Positions 22,977 to 35,295 of a stretch of 64,000 nucleotides of DNA are shown here, piece after piece (positions within the stretch are counted from its first letter, which is position 1; each line of letters opens with the position of its first letter). Made by a program: the position numbers and the translations under genes. The DNA is from Chionis minor. Taxonomy: Eukaryota > Chordata > Aves > Charadriiformes > Chionididae. Under the pieces are notes generated by a model, which ran no database searches, was not told where the DNA came from, and was given only the letters and a program-made list of their open reading frames with translations. Location: contig VZSF01017903.1 of assembly GCA_013398295.1 (NCBI GenBank), forward strand, positions 938,062 to 1,002,061, in the 5' to 3' direction.

Positions 22977-25900
22977 GTGAGCCTGGGGGCCGGGGCAGCG
23001 CCTGAGGGCAAGGCGGCCCCTCAGGGGACCGGTGGGCTCNCCCTTGTACCCCCGCACGGCCCCCGGGCGCCGAACTTCGCTGTTTGCGCCCTCCCCCGCG
23101 TCCAGTGCCGAACCTCTGGCTCTGGCTCTGTTTTTCCTTGCGCTTGGTTTTTTTTGGGGTTTTTTTTTTTTTGGGAGCTGTGCGCGACTCGGCAATCAAA
23201 GGTTAAAGGCAGCATTAATCACAAAGCCAGCGTGCCCTCCCTGAGTACATAATTACTATCTAGCTCCCAGGATTCTGAGGGTAGCTAGGAAACAAACGCT
23301 CGCAGGATTACAGTCCTGTTAATTTAGGGCTGCTGCTTCTTGTTTTGGTGTCTCCTTATTTATAGCCTGATCCCCCAAGGTTCCGTCTCACCTACCTTCT
23401 CCGGAGAACGTCCCGTTCGCCCGGCACAGTGAGATGGGGAACGCGCTTTCCGTGAGCAAACGCAACGGTGTTGAGGAGGATTGTCTGCCACTGTGGGAGG
23501 GGAGAGCAGGGGGGAAAAGCTATAAATGGATTTAAACAAATGCTGTAACTTGAAATTTATCCTGATTTTTAAAGAGGACCAAAAAAACCCGCCTCCTGCC
23601 CTTGCGATTTCTTGCTGACTCCTGTAATTTGATGATTGATTCTCAAATCTGTTTTGAAATCTCTCTTTCTTTCCAACGAACGAGATGTAGAAACTGGCAC
23701 GTCGCTCAGTTCTGTCAAACGCAGAGCTTCTCTGCACCTGAAGTTTTTGCTAACAGACGCGCAAAGGGGAAGACATCTGCTGGTTAAAAGTTAGGATCAG
23801 AAGTCTGTTTTTGGACGCCGGAATCAGTGTGTTAAGTTTCTAAAGCGTTAACCACCCAGTGGCCATATATTAAAGCAAACATTCCCTAATTCGATGAGAA
23901 ACTTTGGCGCTATTGTGCGCTTATCCCTGTAAGACGGCGTGTGGGGTTTTGTGGTAAACAAGGCTGGCAGGGGCTGTTACCTGTGCCTTAGCTCAAAGCC
24001 TTCTGCTGCATGCGTAGTCCTGCCCACCAGCTCCTGAAGCCTGGTTTTCTCGCCTGGTTGGTGTGCAAGCTGGAGCCACGGTTGCCGGCTGTGGTCTGTG
24101 CCGCCTGGCCCGTGGGTTGCAGGCCGGGTTATTGAACTGGGAAGCTTCCCAGCTGTAACAGAGCGCTGCCACCCATGACCGGCAGCGAGTGACGTGACAG
24201 GTTGTGAGGCAAGGAGCGCGTGCCGTGGCTAGGGAGCGTGTCCTCTAATAGATCTCCTTGGCGCGCCTGGTCTCTCCGTGCCTCTCTTCAGCTGCAACAG
24301 GGTGCCGGTCCCCGGCGTGTGAGGCAGGGCGCCGGGCATCCCTGGCATGCGAGACTGGCCCTGTGTTTGCTAGAACCATGGGTTCAAACCCACTTGGGTT
24401 ACTATGTGCCTTGCAGAGCCTCTTGGTGCCATCCTACCTCCCTAGATCTGCTCAGGCAGGTCTTTTAGCTGTAGCCCATCCCAATCCATTCGTGGTGGAA
24501 ATACTATTTTATAGGTAGTCTTACATAGCTGCAGTGCTGATGCTCATTTTCAATGTCTCAGACTTTTGAAAAGGAGCAGAAATTGATAACTTCTTTTGTT
24601 TAAAACTTGTTTTAATCAGTATTTTAGATGTTGGAGGGGGAAAAAAGAAAAGGAAATTAATATTTAATTGGGAAGTAATTTCACTTTTGACAATAAGTAT
24701 ACTGAAATTCAAGTTTTGGTCAGCTTCTGACACGCATGCTATAGTAAAATAGGAAATGGATATTGAGGATTGATACTCATTGCATTTTCAGTCACTTGTC
24801 TACATCTCCCATGTTTTGGATAGACATTTTCAAGACCTATTTGTTGATTTTTCTGATAGTAATTATGTTAGGATTTATCTTTTTAAATACAACACAGCTC
24901 ATTCAGCCTCTTTAACTATTAAAACCTAAAAGCATTTTTCTGATTTTAACCAAAAGGTGTTAACATTTATACTGAGTCTTGAGAAAACCATCTTGACTTT
25001 GAATTTGACTGACTTATGGAATGATCTGCTTAGGGGAATGGTAGATGACGCACTAGCAAAAAAGGCGTTAACATAATAGTCTCCAACTGCAATTAAAAGG
25101 TGTCTACATTTATAAGATTCCTGAAAAGCCTGTAAATAATCCTGTTTGTTTTTATATTTAGATGACTTTAAGCCTGCATCTATTGATATGTCCTGTGAAG
25201 GAGACCTTGAAGTTGGCAAAGGTGAACAGGTGACAATAACGCTGCCAAATATTGAGGTGAGTGGGGTGGCTGAAGAGTGACAGGCCTAAGGGAATGATTT
25301 ATTTTGTTGTCATAAGCATATACCAAACATAGAAGGATATGAAGTTTCAGAGCTGCTTGTGTGATTCTTAGAGTAGGAAAAACAATTGCTCCGAGAATGT
25401 AAAATTACAAAAGACCTAAAGGTTAAAGAGCTGCGCTGTAACTTTAAGTGTATTCACCACACTGGAAATATGCTGTAGGATGACCCAGAAGTGTTGCGTA
25501 CACAGAAAAGCTTCATGTGGATGTTGGCAGTGCAAGTTTCCCCTTGGTATTTATTGCTCTAGTGCATGGAGTTCTAAAGCAGGAAAGACTGGAAAGGGAA
25601 AATTTACTACCTGCCATGCTTTACTGCTCTGCTGATATGGTCACTGAAACCCCTTTTGGTAAAAGGAGCCCTACAGTGAGCATGCTCTCATTGGGAAATA
25701 AGCATTTAATCAGTTTCAAACTAAGCTAAGCCTGGGTGAAATCCTGTTCCCATCAAACACCAGCTGCTTTTGGCCATGGCTACTGTGAATCTAATTTGAA
25801 TTAACCAATAACATTTTCAAAGGCTAGAAATGATCACTTGTAGTGAACTTGTCATTGCTGTTTCTATGAAGAAAAGAAAAAAAAAAAAGGTTACAGGAGT

Positions 25901-28900
25901 AACACTTACTGGACTTCTGATTTAATAGGGCTCAACTCCACCAGTGACTGTGTTCAAGGGCTCAAAGAAGCCTTACCTAAAAGAATGTATCTTAATTATC
26001 AACCATGACACTGGAGAATGTCGCCTAGAGAAACTTAGTAGCAACATCACTGTGAAAAAAACCAGGTGGGTGATTTGCGGGAGAAACAACTTTGCTTTAC
26101 TCGTTGTGAAAATTGATTTGTTACTCAGTCTAAGTTGAGATGCAGGACTACCCACTGCTATTTTTAGCTAAATGTAATTTTTAGACAGTACCTGGCCTTG
26201 TTCAATCGAGTGAAAAGCCTGCTTCCTCAGCACGCTGACTTCACAGCTTTCGAGTCTTGGCTGGCTGCAGAAATGGGATTTTTTTTTAAGTAAAACCTGT
26301 CACATTGTTAAAAGAGATGGTAACTATTTTCTGAGTTTGGAGCGTGGGGGGGGGAAATCTGTTTGGGAAGCAGCTTGCCTATTGTCTTCTGACTACTAAA
26401 TGAGAAAATAAAAAATGTAAATTTTGTGACATGTTTCTGTAATATTAATGGCTTGTTTTTCTCATACCTAGTTTTTGAATTTTTTTTTCTGCTGCTGAGT
26501 CCGTATAAGTAATTTCTAGCAGAATCATCATATCTAGGTAGCTAGGTATAAAACCAAATCAACTGACAAAGGGTTAAAATGTTATTAGCGCTATATTAAA
26601 AACCAATTTATAATACATCTATATATATAATTATTTGTCAGTTTAATAACTTAGAAATCTAATGATGCTATTTAGAAAGGCATGACAAATAATTCCGTAA
26701 CTTAAGGTGTTGTATCCCTTGTATTCTTACCTTGTATTCTTACCATCTTGTCTTCTAGTAATTAAAAATCTTTTGCTTTACATGCAGAGCTGAAGGAAGC
26801 AGTAAAGTCCAGTCTCGCATAGAACAGCAACAGCAGCAAATGCGAAACGCAACGAAGGTTCCAAACAACCTTAAAAATTCTCCACCAAAGGAAAAGATGT
26901 TTCCGTCTTCTCCGATGGATGATATTGAACGAGGTAAGCTTCACTGGCACATAAGTTTCAGAAACTTTGCTCTTAACTAGCAACTCGTTTTTAAGAGCCA
27001 AGGTCTTTTGTTTGTGTGGTTTTGGTTTTGTTTTTCTTTTAAATTTAAGATTCACACTGGAAGCTGATTAGGTAAGCACTTTACCCTGATATGGAAATGA
27101 CCACTCCGGCTCAAGTGGTAACAAAGCAGTATTTGAAACTTGCTGATGTCAAAAAATCAGATGAACCATTAGGCTTAATAATGCCAAGGGTCCCACTGTT
27201 CTCTCTCCTCGATTCTGTCCTCCACTGCTACTTCAATCAAGTATAGAGTTGATTGTATTGTGGCACTGGAACCAACTGAGTCACTTCTGTTTTGACATCG
27301 CTCCTCATTCTTTCTCTGCGCTCAGCAAAGGTATAGGTTACAGTGCTTTACAACTCAAAATACAATTTAAATTACTGGATGGGACCTTGTGAAAGATGAG
27401 ATTCCAGTGAAAAAGACAGTTAAAAACTCCATAAATCAACACTTGAACAGGGCTACGTACTGTATTCTTGAGACACTCTGGTTTGCTGCAATGCTTGTGT
27501 TTCACTTAATAGGAGGCCTTATTTCCTTTTGGAGCACAGGGAAGGTGGCAGGTGGTAATTACTTGCTACAGAAATGCTGACAGGTGGCAGTTTCCCTGAC
27601 TGGAATTGACGTCTGCTTCCCAAGATGTTCTGAATTCCTTTAAACAGTTTTTTTTTTTTAAAATGTGTCACTATGAAGGTTGTTTTGTCATGTGGTGGTT
27701 TTTTTCTTTCCATTTTGGTCTTAAACTCTGACCAGAAATCTGTACTACAGAACAGTACTAGAATACATCTAAGGTTGCAAAGAGGACGGAGTACTTGAGC
27801 ACATGGAATAAAATAATACTTTTTCTTGGTGATCTGTTGTTTTGGGGGGAATGGTGGTGTCAAACATTACAAGTAGCCAAAGTGGCTGCCAACATGTATC
27901 AAACTCTCGGTCCAGTTTTGAGTACTACTAAAGAATGTGGAATAACTGACAAATAGGGATGGCAGGGACCTTTTAAAGTCACCTAGTCCAGCCTTCTGTC
28001 CTGAAGTCAGATTTCTGACATAATTTTTAACCTGTTCTTAAAGCCTTCCAGAGATAGATCCTGTATTCTCTCTGTTAATTCATTGCAGGGCTTTGCTGTC
28101 CTTACTGCTCAGGCTATTGCTAATAAACAATCTGACAGTAAGCCCATTACTACTTTCATATTTATTATGCAAGTATAGACCAGATTACTCTGCTGCTTTT
28201 GAGCAGTTCTTTGTGTACTCAGAAGCTGCTGTTGAGAAAGTCTTTCTCATTCTTGATGCAAAGTGATGCCAGCTAGTTCAATCTTTCCTTAGAAGTTTTC
28301 TAGATCCCTGTTCATTGTCACTCTCCTTCAGCTATTTTACGATGAGTCCAAAAACTTCCTGAAGTACAAGTGCCTAAATACATTTACTGTTTCAGCTGAG
28401 GTTTTAGCAGTGTTCAGTTGAGCGAGAAGACTGTCTTTACAGGCACTATTCATCTGTATACACAAAGACCAAACAGTATCACATCCCAGTGTAATGCTTG
28501 TCACTTCTACAGCAGCACAGTGTGGTAGGAGTGTGTGTAGTGATCCACTGTAACTCAGAGACTTTTCAGAAGAGTTGCCTACTTAATCGTTCTTCATCCC
28601 ATGGTCGTGTAACTGATTATTCCCGCTTAAGTACCCTACCTTGAACTTGTTACTAACTTTATTTTCTTGGGTGGGGGGAAAGATCGCTCTGCCTTTGTCT
28701 TCTAGTATACGTACAGCCCTTTCTTCACTGTTTGAAAATACTTAATTTAAACCTTGTCAGATTAAAATACGTTGAAATTCAAGGCAGAGATCTTATTTCT
28801 CAGTTTTTGGTATTAACTGTTAGCCTTTCACTTAAAATTTTTCTCTTATTAGGTATTGGTGAAAGCAGGGAGGAAGTGGAATTAAGTGCAAAGGCCTTGA

Positions 28901-31900
28901 GTGGTATCTTACTGTTCCAGATGTGTAGTGGATCAGTTGTTTCTTTGGGCGTTCTTCTCTAGAATTAATTTTGAAATGACTTCTTGATTGTTCTGCTTAG
29001 CTGCATCCTAATTTTTGCCTTAGCTTTTCTGTCCTTCAGCTGTTCTCAGACATGTCCTTAGTAACAGGAGGATGCTTCTATTTATTTTTTCTTCCTCTCA
29101 CCTTCTGTTTCCTTATGTTTAAGTCAGCCAGTATGGTCTTTTATTGTACTTTCTGTTCTTCCTTGGCATTGGGTTAGTTTGGCCTTGTAGCCATAGCTGC
29201 ACTATTTCAGGTGGTGTTTTTCCTGAACACCATTTTCCTTTAGACTGCCCTTCGATAGGGCTGACTGGCCTAAGCACCTTTCCTTTAGACTGGCCTTTGG
29301 TAACTCAGAATTGGAAGGCTTCATGGAAGTTTGTGTTGAAGCTTATTCTTTTGTTCTCCCATCTCTTGATTAAGCTCTGAGCTGTTTTGCATCTTGGTGA
29401 CTTTCATCTTCAACCTGTTCTTATGTATTGGGTAAATCTGAAGTGAGATGAGCAACTCTTCTACTTGCTTTTTATGTCTGCTGTATCAAAGCTGTTCCGG
29501 AAGTATTCCAAGTGCTTGCAAGACCATCTTAACAAATGCCTGGGTAGTTACAATCCTCTATAATGATGAACTTCTGCACTGTGGGCAACTCCTCAAGACA
29601 CTGTATAAAAATCTCCATCCACCATGATTCAGTAGTTTGTTTCAGACTTCTTGCTTCAACACAATTATTATGTGTACCCTTTCTGCAAATCTTAACTTGT
29701 CCTCTGTATGTTGGACATCGGCTAGTGTTTATCAAAAATGCATTCTGTGCAGCATGATCTATCCAGTCATACTCTTCTAAATATTATTGTAGTCGGGTAA
29801 GTTTATTTCATTGAGAATGCAAGATGGTTGAGCCAGTTTCATCTGTTAATTTCCAATATTTCTGCCTCATGGTGTTCTAGATTCCCTCCCTGCCCCAAAT
29901 CTATAACTAGAACAAGAATTTGGTGAAATCTTCCTAATAGCAAACTGTGGATGGTTCCTTTGGACTGCCTTCATGCTTAACTTGGTTTTGAGAAAAATGT
30001 CACGTAGTCCAAATGAGTGTATTGATTGTAATGCTGAACTGCTGGGAGGCATCTTGAGTGCAGCTGCAGACTTACAGCTAATTTATCTGTGTGATTGTAA
30101 CTGCAGTTTTTAGTCGGTGAAAGGCATCTTTGGGGGTGCTAAGGAGAATACAGAAGACTTGCTAGTTGCAGAAATTAAAGGTTATGTGGGATGTACTACT
30201 GTGTGGAATGTGGGGTTAGCATTTGGGTTCACAGTCACCCTTGTTCTAACGCTTGACTTGAAAGGGAGAAAGTGCCCAAGCTAAGAGAGACGAAAACCAC
30301 ATGACAGGCTGGATGCTTGCTTGTGCCCTTTTCTTTGTTCTAAAGAGTTTTGGTAGTTTTAGTTTGGTTTTTTTAGTCGCTATAATGAGTGTACCTGATT
30401 ACTGTTGTTGATTTTTTTCTTTTTTATTATTTTTTCCCCTCCTTCTTGTATTTCAATTATGATGAATGTTAACTGAGAAACAAATCTTATTGTTTGCAGA
30501 GCTTAAAGCAGAAGCCAGTATCATGGATCAGCTGAGCAGCTCTGACAGTTCATCTGACTCTAAAAGTTCTTCGTCCTCTTCATCGAGTAGCGAAAATAGT
30601 TCTAGTGAGTCTGAAGATGAGGAAACGAAGCCCTCTCTTCCGATGTCAATGCCCTATTTGCAGCCACAGCCTACCGTGTCTGCCATACCACAACAGGCTG
30701 CCCCTGACAAAGATGCCAGTCATAACAGATCCCAAGAGACCAGTGGTCATATGATGAATACACTACGTAAGTACAAAGGCTGTTCTTTTCTTAGTGCACG
30801 ATTCCAGACATCAAGATGCTGAAAGGAAACCATATTGTTTTTAAGTATGTCTCCGTTATAATTAAAACTGTGGGGAAGTGATGCTAGGGTTTGATTGTTC
30901 AGCAGTGGTCTGAATTAGACACTGGGTTAGAAGGTTCTTGGTCCCCAGAGATATTAAATGAAAGCTGATGCAGTTGAAAATATTTCCCAAGTTCTTCTGG
31001 CTTCCTCCCAGTTATATACATCGGGACTGGAGAACAGTAATTTTGTATTGAAAATACTTGAACTAACAGTACCCTCCCAAAACATATGCTTGTAATTTCT
31101 TGGGTAGAACTATGGGGAAGATACTATAGTGGCAATACTCTGAATTACAGAAGAGATAGTGTATTCTTAGCTACTTTGGTTACTATTATTTATGCCACTG
31201 TTCCACTGGACAGCATGGCAAAACTGTCCTTTGCATATATGGAAGGAGGCGATTTGCTTTCAGGTGATACTATCTTATTCCACCCATGCAGGCAACAAAA
31301 AAAGTAATTTGAAGAGTGTCTGTGATGTTCTTCAAGAAGTGGTTGCTGTGCAGCCTGGAATCGAATGCTCAGTGTATTCAGAAAAGGAGAATTTGTACAG
31401 AGAAAAAATAAAAATCCCACTAGGTAGAGAATCTTAAGTCACTGCCTAAATAGCATGAGTATTCAGACATAGAAGTGAATATTCAGCTAAGGTGACTCTT
31501 CAAAAATTATTGTATTTTTAATTAGGTGCTTAGGTGCAGGCTCCCGGTTTGAAGGGATTCCCAGCAGCCCTGGTTTGCAGCCTAAGATCGTTAAGGTTTA
31601 TCAGTTATATGTAAACTTGTTATACTGAAATTTTAGACTCTGGCAGATCTACTTTTATTTCAGTGCTTAAAGAATAACACGGACAGGGGGTTTTGGTAGC
31701 TTGTATTTAAATACTTAATTAAATATCTGTGGTGGTTTATTTATGTACTGCATTAACAGATAAGATCAGATTGAGAAGTCCTGTGACTTTGTGTGCAAAG
31801 GACTAAGTGCTGCTTTCTTTTTACCGTCACTGTAGCGAACAATGTCTCATGTTTATAATTTGTGTAACTTTACAGTGTGCCATTTATTTCAACCCTTATT

Positions 31901-34900
31901 CACAAATAGGATTTCCCGTTCCTCATGCTTTAAATAAAACTGTTATGAAAACGAGATTAAGCTCTGTCCCCAGTGACAGAATCCCAGCTGGCAAAGCTTC
32001 CACTGAGAAAGACACTTACAAGCACAGGTGGCCAGGTCCACCAGTTCCAACAGTAATAGTGAGAAAATGCTGCTTAAAACGTGACAACATCAAAACTGTT
32101 ACAGGGGAAGTTGGTGGCTTGATGGTGCTCAAGAACCATGGTGACAGGTAGAACCTCTGTCTTGTAGCATCAAGCCCTGGACTTGGCTATCTGAGTTTGC
32201 CTAGATCTTTAGCTTAATCCCGTTTACTTAGGTTATGGTTCCAGATCTGTTTACTGCTGAAAATTACTCTGTCCGCAGCTTCTAGTATGGTTAACACTTA
32301 AAACACACTTCAACTAGACAAAGATCAAAACAGATTCAAGGAGAATGTGTTTCTCTAGCTCCCTTGCTGAGGGAATTTGGCAGTGAAGCGAAACCTGAAG
32401 CAACTAAATGGATAGCATGTGGTTCTAGCTTGAATGGCAAGAGTTCTCAGTCGGGGTCCTGTACAGTCATTTCTTCCATCTCAAATGATGTTTTACAAAA
32501 ATAAAATATTGAATCAATAAATGTCAGCACAAGTTGTTTGCTTCTCTAATCCCGTTTGGAGGTTCGACCACTTTTGTGTGTGATGGGTTTTGTGCACCCC
32601 GGTGGAATCGGGGCCATACTGGATAATGAGTGAAGTTTTCCTTTGGCTTGCTGTGTGCAGGCAGAAGGCTGGGGGAAGGGTGGGAGAGCGGAGTTTCATC
32701 TCGCATGTAGAAATCACGCAGCTGAGGTTTTGTGGAACTTGGGAAACACAGGAGGTGGGTGTCTGGAGCGTGGTAACCAAATACTTCTGTCAGATATACA
32801 TGATCTGCCTCTTCAGGAATAAGGGGCTCAAGACTGCCCCTCACCCCCAAAATACTGCTACTTCCCCCTTCTGTCTTCAGGGGTGGATTATATAGGCTCA
32901 CAACTTACCTCATAACAAAGTTTGTAAATGGCGGCACTAATGAATCTGTTCTTCATGAATATTTGATATTTTGCTTTATGTCTACTTTTTGTTTAAACAA
33001 GAGTTAGGTTAAATAAAGTAATTTTCCAAAGAAAAAGCAGCATAGACTGGCTATTCGGGGGCCTTGTGCTATGTACATAGTATTCAACACCACTTCTTTT
33101 GATATTTTGTGCTGCTACAAGCAGAGTCATTAAATAATCTTCTCTTTTATTAGTTTGGTGTTGGTGTGACCACTGAGATCTGTGAAACACAGGTCACTCC
33201 TTTGAGTTTTCCCCAGCCCCTATAACTCGCAAGAATTCAATTGAATGTATTGAAGTCACTGATTTAAAAGTTTAGGAAATGTAATTTGCAGTGCAATCTG
33301 TTTCTCCAATTGCTAATAAGCAATTGGCACTGTGAAAACTAAATTCACCAGTTTTCCTCTGCTTTATTGCCACCTTATAAGTACAATAGAGTCTAGGTGT
33401 TTCTTCAGAGACCCAGCTAAATGAACTTTCCATTCTTGCACCAAACCCCTCTGAAAACTACCAACTCCAGTCTGTGTTATTTTGCCATCTCTCTGAAGGT
33501 GTCATTTGGATGTAGGGTTATAAAAATGGGGCAGACGGTTTTCCCTGAAGTAAATGCTGATGCATTATTTCTGACTCTGGAGCTTGGAGTTCTTGCTTTT
33601 CCCATCTGCTGGTTTTCACAAGCATTGGTATTTTTGGCTGGTGTTATAGGGTTTGTGTAATTTCTATTAACTATGTTGAAATAAATTTTGAAGGCTGCAG
33701 AATCCCTATTTGGAAGGTTATCTTCTTGTTTGTACTCCCAGTCCTCTCCCTAAAGTAGGTAGTGCATAACAGGGCTGGGATTTTGAAGAATTCACTGTAA
33801 ATATTCCTTTGAGTGATAAATGCATTAGTTTTAATTTACTTAATGCCATTCTCTGCCTTGAAATATTATTTCTTTGGATAATATATTGTTCTGAATAATT
33901 ATTGACAAATTACTTGATTTTATTCTTTCGAAATTGCTTTTTTAATTTCTGTGAAAATAATACGGCTATAAATGTTGTCTCTGTGTAGGGGATTGGAAAA
34001 AAAAATTGGCTACAGTACTACCTTAAAGATTGCTGGAAACGGACATCTTCACTATTCTTGTCTTAAATAAAGTGTTTTCTGTCGCAGAGGATCATGTACC
34101 ACTATGACATGGTGGAAAACAGAGGAAGGCTAAATGCAGCCATGTTAAAGGCTTCAGTCTTCTGGCAGAAATGATGTGCCTGACAATAAAAGATTCAATC
34201 TGAGTGTCTGCTCGGGTTTACCCTCTTGAGGTTACTTTTTTTACTCACCTGCAAAAGTGACCTGTAAAGGGTGCTGCAGCTGAGGAAAAGGCATGTGAAA
34301 ATAGTGTGTCTACTCAGTTTCAGTGATTCTATTTTTTTCCTTCGCTTTTTAGGCCCTTTCTACACAAAACAGTCTGAGATGTATTTTTTTTTTAATGGCT
34401 GTTTGGCAAGGGAGGTGTGAATAAAAGCGTACTAGTTGGAATAAATTCTCAAAAAATGTGTGGGAATTTGCTAGATATGATGTAGATTCTGTATAGCATG
34501 CTGCTGTATTTTTTTTTGTGTTAGTTGTCTGTCATCCTGGAAAGATTCCCTTTCTCCCACCCCCCTAAGTGTATGGACATCCATTGCAAGCACAATGTAG
34601 TCTGTCTTCCTACTTCCCCATTTTGAAATATATATATATAGGCACCAAATTAAAGTGCTGTGTAAAATTTCTTTTGATGTTTTGTTTGTTCACTTGTTCC
34701 AAAACCTGTTTGAAATAGTAGGTCACTGATACATCTTTAAATTGTACATCAAAGAGCTGCTCTTCTTGATTGAGACACCACTTTGTTTTCAAGCACAGCT
34801 GAGTAGCATTCAGATGTGTCTCGAAAAAAAAAATAAAAAAACCACCCAACAACCAACTCATTTTTCACAAAACTGCATTCACCAGCAGTTTTCTCACTTA

Positions 34901-35295
34901 TGAAGCATAAAAATGTGGGTGGCAAAGATACCTAGGTGTTGTCTTTTGTGATCTGGTGATATTAAATAAGTGCACTTGTGGCTAATAAGCTAATGACTTC
35001 CTTGCCAAGATTTTAAAATTGTAGCAAAGTGATCTCTGAGGTTCTGTCACTGGGGAGTTTGCTTCTATGCCTATTTATTCTCTTATCATAGAATAGTTTG
35101 GGTTAGAAGGGGTCTTTAAAAATCATCTAATCCAACCCCCCTGACCTGTTGGTTTTAGTTTTTGTGAGCCTTTAATTGGGAAAGGGAGTATCTTGAAAGA
35201 AAAGTATTTCCTTGAAAATGACTAATATGATGACTCTCTCTTTTCTAGGAAATGACTTGCAGCTGAGTGAATCTGGAAGCGATAGTGATGACTGA
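22874..35295 (+). CDS. EAF2: EAF2 (ELL-associated factor 2), complete gene, 6 coding exons
   Basis: Spliced CDS of 795 nt (264 codons plus stop) from exons 22874-22976, 25162-25256, 25929-26065, 26788-26933, 30500-30766 and 35249-35295, all with AG/GT boundaries and matching phases. Seen: the conserved N-terminal EAF domain (about residues 14-112, including [20 protein letters not shown] and [20 protein letters not shown]), a QQQQQ run (125-129), PMDDIEREL, a serine/acidic segment with nine consecutive serines (183-191), and the acidic C-terminus [14 protein letters not shown]. Known for the family: a nuclear protein that binds ELL and stimulates its RNA polymerase II elongation activity within super elongation-type complexes; the serine-rich C-terminal half is a transactivation domain; in human it is androgen-responsive and tumour-suppressive. 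Human EAF2 has about 260 residues. The start lies in a perfect GCCGCCATG context. The segment between the acidic stretch and DASHNR is proline-rich and differs from human. Confidence 0.98.
22977..25161. other. EAF2 intron 1
   Basis: The first few hundred bases continue the CpG-rich island, including one undetermined base at 23040, and contain a poly-T run near 23150-23172. No other feature recognised. Confidence 0.6.
25162..25256 (+). CDS. EAF2: EAF2 coding exon 2
   Basis: 95 nt, residues 35-66. [20 protein letters not shown] and [12 protein letters not shown], matching human. Acceptor TATTTAG, donor GAG|GTGAGT. Confidence 0.97.
25257..25928. other. EAF2 intron 2
   Basis: 672 bp between coding exons 2 and 3. 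An A-rich run lies at about 25867-25889. Nothing else recognised. Confidence 0.55.
25929..26065 (+). CDS. EAF2: EAF2 coding exon 3 (core of EAF domain)
   Basis: 137 nt, residues 67-112. From [15 protein letters not shown] to [15 protein letters not shown], essentially identical to human over its whole length. Acceptor TTAATAG, donor CCAG|GTGGGT. Confidence 0.98.
26066..26787. other. EAF2 intron 3
   Basis: AT-rich 722 bp intron. Its only marked feature is the 13 bp tandem duplication listed separately. Confidence 0.55.
26718..26743. repeat. perfect 13 bp tandem duplication
   Basis: CTTGTATTCTTAC occurs twice without a gap, ending about 45 bp before the EAF2 exon 4 acceptor. The motif is pyrimidine-rich and lies near the expected branch-point region. 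Confidence 0.9.
26788..26933 (+). CDS. EAF2: EAF2 coding exon 4
   Basis: 146 nt, residues 112-160. [18 protein letters not shown] then a variable linker and SPMDDIER. Acceptor ACATGCAG, donor GAG|GTAAGC. Confidence 0.96.
26934..30499. other. EAF2 intron 4
   Basis: 3.6 kb. It contains an old CR1-like stretch (listed) and a degenerate direct repeat TTTCCTTTAGACTG near 29235-29300. No further exon recognised. Confidence 0.55.
27950..28340 (-). mobile_element. old, diverged CR1 3'-end fragment
   Basis: GGGACCTTTTAAAGTCACCTAGTCCAGCCTTCTGTCCTGAAG and the following text resemble the reverse complement of an old CR1 3' region (rule: ...GGACTAGGTGACT...). Strongly diverged; the right edge is uncertain. 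Confidence 0.55.
30500..30766 (+). CDS. EAF2: EAF2 coding exon 5 (serine-rich transactivation segment)
   Basis: 267 nt, residues 161-249. [20 protein letters not shown], the polyserine and acidic run, a proline-rich linker, then DASHNR and MMNTL. Acceptor TTTGCAG, donor CTAC|GTAAGT. If intron 5 were retained the frame would end at a TGA at 30820-30822. Confidence 0.96.
34628..34640. repeat. (TA)n microsatellite
   Basis: Short pure TA run in EAF2 intron 5. Confidence 0.85.
35087..35150 (-). mobile_element. CR1 3'-terminal fragment
   Basis: ATCATAGAATAGTTTGGGTT followed by AGAAGGGGTCTTTAAAAATC and ATCTAATCCAACCCCC is the reverse complement of the CR1 3' tail. It ends about 100 bp upstream of the final EAF2 exon. 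Confidence 0.88.
35249..35295 (+). CDS. EAF2: EAF2 coding exon 6 with stop codon
   Basis: 47 nt encoding [15 protein letters not shown] and TGA, identical in sense to the human C-terminus. Acceptor TTTTCTAG. Confidence 0.97.

Larger units (their letters stand above)
30767..35248. other. EAF2 intron 5
   Basis: 4.5 kb intron with two candidate alternative 3' exons (described in the findings), AATAAA-type signals near 32500 and 34185, a TA microsatellite and a short CR1 tail just before exon 6. Confidence 0.6.

Noticed and set aside
21899..23199. Several ORFs of about 300 codons on both strands around 22-23 kb.
   Set aside because: They run through the block of N and exist only because undetermined bases contain no stop codons.
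32514..32901. Overlapping minus-strand ORFs in EAF2 intron 5.
   Set aside because: No recognisable domain, no convincing splice sites, and antisense to an expressed intron; most likely chance.
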